64,000 nt of DNA from Gimesia sp. (GTDB taxonomy: Bacteria; Planctomycetota; Planctomycetia; Planctomycetales; Planctomycetaceae). Below, piece by piece: positions 60,901-64,000 of this stretch. Positions within the stretch are counted from its first letter, which is position 1. Each line of letters begins with the position of its first letter. The DNA lies in the NCBI GenBank assembly GCA_002706765.1, contig PAJV01000076.1, positions 62,001 to 126,000 on the forward strand, given 5' to 3'. A program made the position numbers and the translations under genes. The notes under the pieces were generated by a model. It saw only the letters and a program-made list of their open reading frames with translations, did no database searches and was not told where the DNA came from.

Positions 60901-61008
60901 CTGGAGAAGACAATTGATCCCCAACAGATGGCCGATTTGATCTCCTTCATTAAAAACTGGCGTTATCTGAGTGGGCAGGTTCCCAAAGAAATCGCCAAAC
61001 CTCAGTAA
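57946..61008 (+). CDS. PVC-type haem-binding membrane-bound dehydrogenase (c-type cytochrome with HEAT-like repeats)
   Basis: 1020 residues. A polar N-terminus of about 30 residues precedes a hydrophobic export helix (about 30-47, ending FAAETE). A beta-propeller sugar-dehydrogenase-like domain follows (VAFDESGVLWAVEMTDYPHG, KLLFATGVQPWKGG, GPDGALYLCDMYRAVIEHPQ). A long helical region with HEAT-like repeats (about 440-850) leads to a C-terminal cytochrome c module: Cys886-Val-Thr-Cys889-His890, with a downstream SLMPVGLEKTI methionine-ligand segment. Multi-domain proteins of this layout are abundant and specific to Planctomycetes and relatives. The electron donor is unknown; a polysaccharide-derived sugar is plausible. 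Monocistronic. Confidence 0.9.
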   Translation: MKSATFRASKQPAGDGNQSIPRLPRLAFRWGSLLLVAAVCLKFSFAAETEKTEVPKSPLSPEESLQQTVVHPDFEMQVVAAEPNVINPVAVAFDESGVLWAVEMTDYPHGPKPGEDPKSRIKLLRDKDQDGFYETATVFADKLLFATGVQPWKGGLIVTLAGKVQYMKDTDGDDKADLVETWFTGFKEENSQLRANHPTLGLDNHIYIANGLRGGSVIATHPEWKKQAEQVPINGLDFRFHPLTGEYESISGIGQFGLTFDDYGNRFVCSNRNPNKHIVLENRYLKRNPYLAVKSVYHDVSPDGEDSRVYAISRTWTTSTLHAGQFTAACGVTIYRGGMFPQSFYGNSFTCEPTANLVHRDVLTPMGATYDSQYGRDQVEFIASRDEWFRPVNLANGPDGALYLCDMYRAVIEHPQFMPAELKERSDLNDGIDRGRIYRIVPKGTKIDKSVYTSLKDATPEQLVAALSSENAWQRETASRLIFERQDASIQPQLEQLVSSGKTEQSRIQALWALEGLGKLSDALIEKALKDQSQRVVAQAVKLSEPRLSQNDKLKTEVLSLVKSADAPLRFQLAISLGEAKDGPSAVDQLASLMLDGSSDSFTRAAVLSSAPEQTVEIFKSFLKQLQARDTKQASQSGITDAVNEMTAVIGPRLKPEEIQETLSLIAGLDSEALLPLQIAGFEGLGNSLRRRGKSIAEYQAKLPDTDQQKLKTFYQKIVDTAANPKSPTEQRLNAISILQFVGFDTSGETLISLIQGRNSQAVKIAAMSAISPYSDPRIGEILMDGFATQTPGMRRAILDAMLSNQDRTNLLLDAIEKDQIKISELGPSRSSSLQRHRNPEIKKRAAALFAAAIPADRQKVLADYQKSLKLKADPLQGKLVFAKNCVTCHKIGEMGINVAPDIGDSRTKTPEYLLTNILDPNRAIDANFFSYTIITIDGVVHTGIISSDSGASITLTQPEGKTITVLKDEIEEMKSNGVSLMPVGLEKTIDPQQMADLISFIKNWRYLSGQVPKEIAKPQ

Positions 61009-61030
61009 AACGGCTCCGGTAATACTGAAG

Positions 61031-62086
61031 TTATAAAATCAGCATGGCATCCCCGTAGCTGTAGAAGCGGTATTCTGCTTCTACAGCTTTTTTGTAGGCT
61101 TCGCGGATGAATTCTGATCCGGCAAAGGCACTGACCAGCACCAGCAATGTCGACTTGGGCAGATGAAAGTTCGTCAGCAGGCAATCAACAGCCTGAAACC
61201 GGTAGGGGGGGTAAATGAAAATATCCGTCTCTCCCTGCCAGGCTTTAAGTGGCCCCTGTTGTGCGACCGATTCCAAAGTGCGCACGCTGGTAGTACCGAC
61301 ACAGACAATTCGCCCCCCTTGTGCTCTTGTCTGATTCAGCAGTTCTGCCGAGGAGGCAGGCAGTTCACACCATTCCGAATGCATCTGGTGCGCTTCGAGC
61401 GTGTCGACCGAGATGGGTTTGAATGTGCCAATGCCGACATGCAGCGTCACATTGGCAATCCGGGTTCCCGCTCGGGTACAGCGCTCCAGCAGTTCCGGAG
61501 TGAAATGTAATCCCGCGGTCGGGGCAGCGACCGCTCCCGGTTGAGCCGCATATACAGTCTGATAACGTTCCCAGTCCTCCTCAGTGGCAAGGTCACGTTT
61601 CATATAGGGGGGGAGCGGCATAGTGCCAAAATGGGCAAGCAGACTGTGGTGATCTTCGTCGGACCGCACCAGGGCAGTCCAGTAACCTTCCGCATCTTTC
61701 GACATTAATTTCAGAGTCACATGCTTCTCAAGTGATCTTTGATGCGCGGGACGTAATACAATGATTTCTCCCGGATTCAGTTTTCCCCGGGTTTTGCTCA
61801 TCAGTTTCCATTCTCCCAGGGCATTTGAGCCCAGGTAGAGGCCTTCCCATTTCCCTCCCGTTGACTGTCGCGTGCCGAATAATCTGGCTGACAGCACACG
61901 GGTATCATTCAGTACCAGGCAGTCGTCTGGATTTAAATATAAAGGCAGATCCGAAATAGAGCCGTGCGTTATGGACTGGGACTTGCGGTCGAGGATGAGC
62001 AGACGCGACTGACCCCGCTGTTGTGTCGGCTCAGTCGCGATCAATCCGGGAGGGAGTTCGTAATCAAAAGCGTTTAAATCGGTCAT
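61031..62086 (-). CDS. queA: S-adenosylmethionine:tRNA ribosyltransferase-isomerase
   Basis: QueA moves the ribosyl part of SAM onto preQ1 in tRNA, making epoxyqueuosine in the queuosine pathway. 351 residues: start FDYELPPGLIATEP, RLLILDRKSQSITHG, LNDTRVLSARLFG, the signature AAPTAGLHFTPELL, HVGIGTFKPI and the late LTNFHLPKSTLLVLVSAFAG. All are diagnostic. It is convergent with the PVC cytochrome gene with only 22 bases between. The SAM it uses is produced by metK in this same window. Confidence 0.97.
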   Translation of the reverse strand: MTDLNAFDYELPPGLIATEPTQQRGQSRLLILDRKSQSITHGSISDLPLYLNPDDCLVLNDTRVLSARLFGTRQSTGGKWEGLYLGSNALGEWKLMSKTRGKLNPGEIIVLRPAHQRSLEKHVTLKLMSKDAEGYWTALVRSDEDHHSLLAHFGTMPLPPYMKRDLATEEDWERYQTVYAAQPGAVAAPTAGLHFTPELLERCTRAGTRIANVTLHVGIGTFKPISVDTLEAHQMHSEWCELPASSAELLNQTRAQGGRIVCVGTTSVRTLESVAQQGPLKAWQGETDIFIYPPYRFQAVDCLLTNFHLPKSTLLVLVSAFAGSEFIREAYKKAVEAEYRFYSYGDAMLIL

Positions 62087-62437
62087 TCCGCAATGTTCCA
62101 GCTTGATCTCAGGTTGTGATGCGCTTTTCCAGAAGCTGATGGAAGGGGTGCTTCTGTCAGCATGAACAGGGACAGTCGATCGTTTTGTCGGGTTGACTGT
62201 CGAAAATGATGGGTTTTAACGGAGATTTTGAATTTCTCCGCACTCAATGATTACTAATTCCGAATCTAAGCTTGTCGAGTATTGCTGTCTGAGAACAATA
62301 GACATTAAGTAAACAGGACATCGCGTCTCAACTCTCCTGCTCAGAAGAGGGGATATCATACTGATATCGAGACGGTTGTGAAACGGGATGCCTCCCGCAT
62401 TCTGCTAAAATCGGTTATGTGTTCTAAGGGATCATAT
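62087..62437. other. Divergent intergenic region
   Basis: 351 bases between queA and the glycosyltransferase, without a gene. A CGGAGA/TCTCCG inverted repeat surrounds an AT-rich loop near 62220-62240. In-frame GTG 62378 and ATG 62417 are alternative starts for the next gene. Confidence 0.35.
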
Positions 62438-63559
62438 TTGGCTGAACCAACCAGACCCATTCCCATCGCGTTTTGCATTACCGGCCTGCAGCCCGGCGGC
62501 GCAGAACGTGCGCTGGTTCAGATCGTGACACGGCTGAATCGAGATCGCTGGGCGCCGGTGGTGTATTCGCTGACCGGGACTGGTCCCCTGGTGGACAGCC
62601 TGAAAGCTGCCGGGATTCCGACAGAAATCCTGGAGGTTCGCTCTACCTGGGATGTGCGCATTATCTGGAAACTGGCGCACAAGCTGAAAATGCAAAAGCC
62701 GTTGTTGCTGCAGACGTTTCTATTTCATGCGAATCTGGCTGGCCGACTGGCCGGGAAGCTGGCGGGGATTCCCCACATTGTCTCCGGAATTCGCGTTTCG
62801 GAAAAACGAAAAAATGGGCACCTGCTGCTGGATCGGCTTACCAGTCGACTGGTAGAGCTGAATGTCTGTGTCAGCCAGTCGGTCGCTGATTTCTCGATCC
62901 AACAGGGAAAGTTGCCCGCCTCTAAAGTCGTCGTCATTCCCAATGGCGTTGATTTTGAACTGTTTGATTCTGCTGAACCTCTGGATTTAAGTCCCTGGGG
63001 AATCCCCACAGATGCGAAAGTAGTGCTGTTTGTGGGACGGCTGGATCCCCAGAAGGCACCTCACGATCTGCTCACTGCGTTTGAACACTTCGCGCGGCAG
63101 GCGACTGATTTCCATCTGCTGTTTGTCGGAGAGGGCCCCTTGAAAGCGGAGCTACTGCAGAGAGCAGCTGCTCTCTCCTGTGTGGAGCGAATTCACTTTT
63201 CAGGCTGGCACGCCCAGATACCTCAATTGATGAAGGCTGCGACCTGTCTTGTCCTGCCTTCTTTATGGGAAGGCATGCCGAATGTGGTCCTGGAAGCGAT
63301 GGCGTCCGGTTTACCGGTCATTTCAACCCGGGTCGATGGTGTTTGCGAGTTGATTCGAGATGCGGAGCAGGGGACTCTGGTGGCGACAGGACAGCCTGCC
63401 GAAATTCAGCAGGCACTGAATAATCTGGATACCCAGACTGCCAGGTTTATCGAAATGGCTGAATCTGCGCAAGCTCTTGTAAAGAATGAGTTTACATGGG
63501 CATCCATCGCTGACAGATATGACCGGATGTATGCGAATCTGCTGACACGGGAAGACTGA
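62438..63559 (+). CDS. Glycosyltransferase family 4-type protein
   Basis: 373 residues from TTG 62438, which has TAAGGGA six bases upstream; GTG 62378 or ATG 62417 would give longer forms without a good ribosome site. The N-terminal FCITGLQPGGAERALVQIV and HANLAGRLAGKLAGIPHIVSGIR belong to the acceptor domain. The donor domain has VVIPNGVDFELFD, VLFVGRLDPQKAPHDLL, FVGEGPLKAELL and LVLPSLWEGMPNVVLEAMASGLPVIST, the last containing the E-x7-E-type signature. It likely transfers a sugar in cell-surface polysaccharide or lipopolysaccharide assembly; donor and acceptor are unknown. Confidence 0.93.
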   Translation: MAEPTRPIPIAFCITGLQPGGAERALVQIVTRLNRDRWAPVVYSLTGTGPLVDSLKAAGIPTEILEVRSTWDVRIIWKLAHKLKMQKPLLLQTFLFHANLAGRLAGKLAGIPHIVSGIRVSEKRKNGHLLLDRLTSRLVELNVCVSQSVADFSIQQGKLPASKVVVIPNGVDFELFDSAEPLDLSPWGIPTDAKVVLFVGRLDPQKAPHDLLTAFEHFARQATDFHLLFVGEGPLKAELLQRAAALSCVERIHFSGWHAQIPQLMKAATCLVLPSLWEGMPNVVLEAMASGLPVISTRVDGVCELIRDAEQGTLVATGQPAEIQQALNNLDTQTARFIEMAESAQALVKNEFTWASIADRYDRMYANLLTRED

Positions 63560-63574
63560 ATCGGGGCCCGATTC
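63558..63574 (+). terminator. Hairpin overlapping the glycosyltransferase stop
   Basis: GAATCGG (63558-63564), GGC, CCGATTC (63568-63574), overlapping the stop codon. There is no T-run immediately after, so termination strength is uncertain. Confidence 0.45.
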
Positions 63575-63694
63575 TGCTCGCGGTTTCCCCTTCCCGCAAC
63601 AAAATTTAAAAATCAGCAAAGTCACAATTCCTGATCTGATAAGTATCTAGGTCGATTCAAGTTGGCCGAATTCTAACCCGGCTTTCAATCATGC

Positions 63695-63722
63695 TTGACG
63701 ATTCCGATTTGGGTGGTAAATT
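63695..63722 (+). promoter_or_regulatory. mraZ promoter
   Basis: TTGACG (63695-63700), 16-base spacer, TAAATT (63717-63722). Predicted start near 63729, only a few bases before the MraZ boxes. Confidence 0.6.
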
Positions 63723-63731
63723 CATCACTCT

Positions 63732-63761
63732 GTGGTGAATGGTGGTGATAAGTGGGGATCA
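63732..63761 (+). promoter_or_regulatory. Three tandem MraZ-type boxes
   Basis: GTGGTGAATG, GTGGTGATAA and GTGGGGATCA are direct 10-bp repeats with no gap, the last ending at the base before the ATG of mraZ. MraZ proteins bind such G-rich repeats to repress their own operon. The third repeat also supplies the purine-rich stretch that would act as ribosome site. Confidence 0.8.
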
Positions 63762-64000
63762 ATGGCGTTAACGGGAACATTCAATAAGATTCTGGATGGT
63801 AAACGTCGATTGGCGATTCCAAAACGTCTCAAGGAAGAGCTCGTGGAGGAAGAGAATTCCCAGATTTACATCGCTCCAGGCACCGCGTCCGTATTGTTGG
63901 TTTACTCAGAAAAGGGATTTGAACAGCAGGCACAACGATTAGCGGACTTTTCCAGAAATGGTCCAGAAGCTGCCCAGTATCTGCGTCTGTATTATGCCAG
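63762..64000 (+). CDS. mraZ: Division/cell-wall cluster transcriptional repressor MraZ (5' part; continues beyond window)
   Basis: 79 codons are visible. The SpoVT/AbrB-like fold begins ALTGTFNKILDGKRRLAIPKRL and is followed by IYIAPGTASVLLVYSE and FSRNGPEAAQYLRLYYA, matching the first MraZ half including the basic DNA-contacting segment KRRLAIPKR. MraZ normally heads the operon for peptidoglycan synthesis and division (rsmH, ftsI and others). The promoter and three operator boxes lie directly upstream, so autoregulation is likely. Confidence 0.93.
   Translation, partial: MALTGTFNKILDGKRRLAIPKRLKEELVEEENSQIYIAPGTASVLLVYSEKGFEQQAQRLADFSRNGPEAAQYLRLYYA

Overview
The window looks like chromosomal core sequence from a planctomycete, most likely a Gimesia-like marine member (inference). 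It carries a PVC-type c-type cytochrome 'membrane-bound dehydrogenase' with HEAT-like repeats (57946-61008), paired secreted alpha/alpha-toroid proteins, a SecA with an enlarged C-terminal half, lipid-A core biosynthesis (waaA), several unassigned secreted or membrane proteins, and by eye a GC content near 50%. No rRNA, tRNA, CRISPR array, prophage or insertion sequence was recognised. About 45 protein genes are supported, plus one 23-codon leader peptide and one 56-residue protein too short for ordinary ORF calling.

Layout. 1-5.0 kb: secreted proteins of unknown role, two tandem toroid proteins and a YedY/MsrP-like molybdoenzyme. 5.4-15.8 kb: secA, waaA, metK, a membrane protein, fabH and a convergent membrane protein. 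16.1-20.5 kb: an RND efflux pair on the minus strand. 21.0-22.5 kb: a NagB-like protein with an altered active site, and a bifunctional-nuclease-domain protein. 22.6-36.9 kb: a long minus-strand run read as pheA, tpiA, secG, yicC, gmk, rpoZ, coaC, coaB, ftsK, cimA, valS. 37.4-42.3 kb: the chaperones dnaK and clpB. 42.5-47.2 kb: a tiny basic protein, a predicted outer-membrane barrel, a Gfo/Idh/MocA oxidoreductase, a CCA-adding-type nucleotidyltransferase and a conserved-looking hypothetical. 47.3-53.5 kb: TetR (CecR-like), RND adaptor, RND permease, then panD. 53.8-57.6 kb: a stand-alone sigma-54 activator, a HemX/CcsA-like protein and hemA. 57.9-64 kb: PVC cytochrome, queA, a glycosyltransferase and the start of mraZ, normally the first gene of the division/cell-wall cluster.

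Regulation is the most interesting part. (1) Upstream of cimA (citramalate synthase, isoleucine pathway) there is a complete attenuator: a 23-codon leader with seven isoleucine codons, four of them consecutive, then mutually exclusive 1:2, 2:3 and 3:4 pairings ending in a terminator with a U-run. (2) dnaK has an exact sigma-54 (-24/-12) promoter and no CIRCE element. (3) The TetR/RND operon has a 16-bp palindrome filling the spacer between -35 and -10. (4) mraZ has three tandem 10-bp GTGG-type boxes that run straight into its start codon. SecA also carries about five degenerate 'WAN' repeats, and two copies of a 46-bp element lie just downstream of valS and cimA.

Limits: all family calls come from motif recognition without database search. 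Promoters and hairpins were found by eye.
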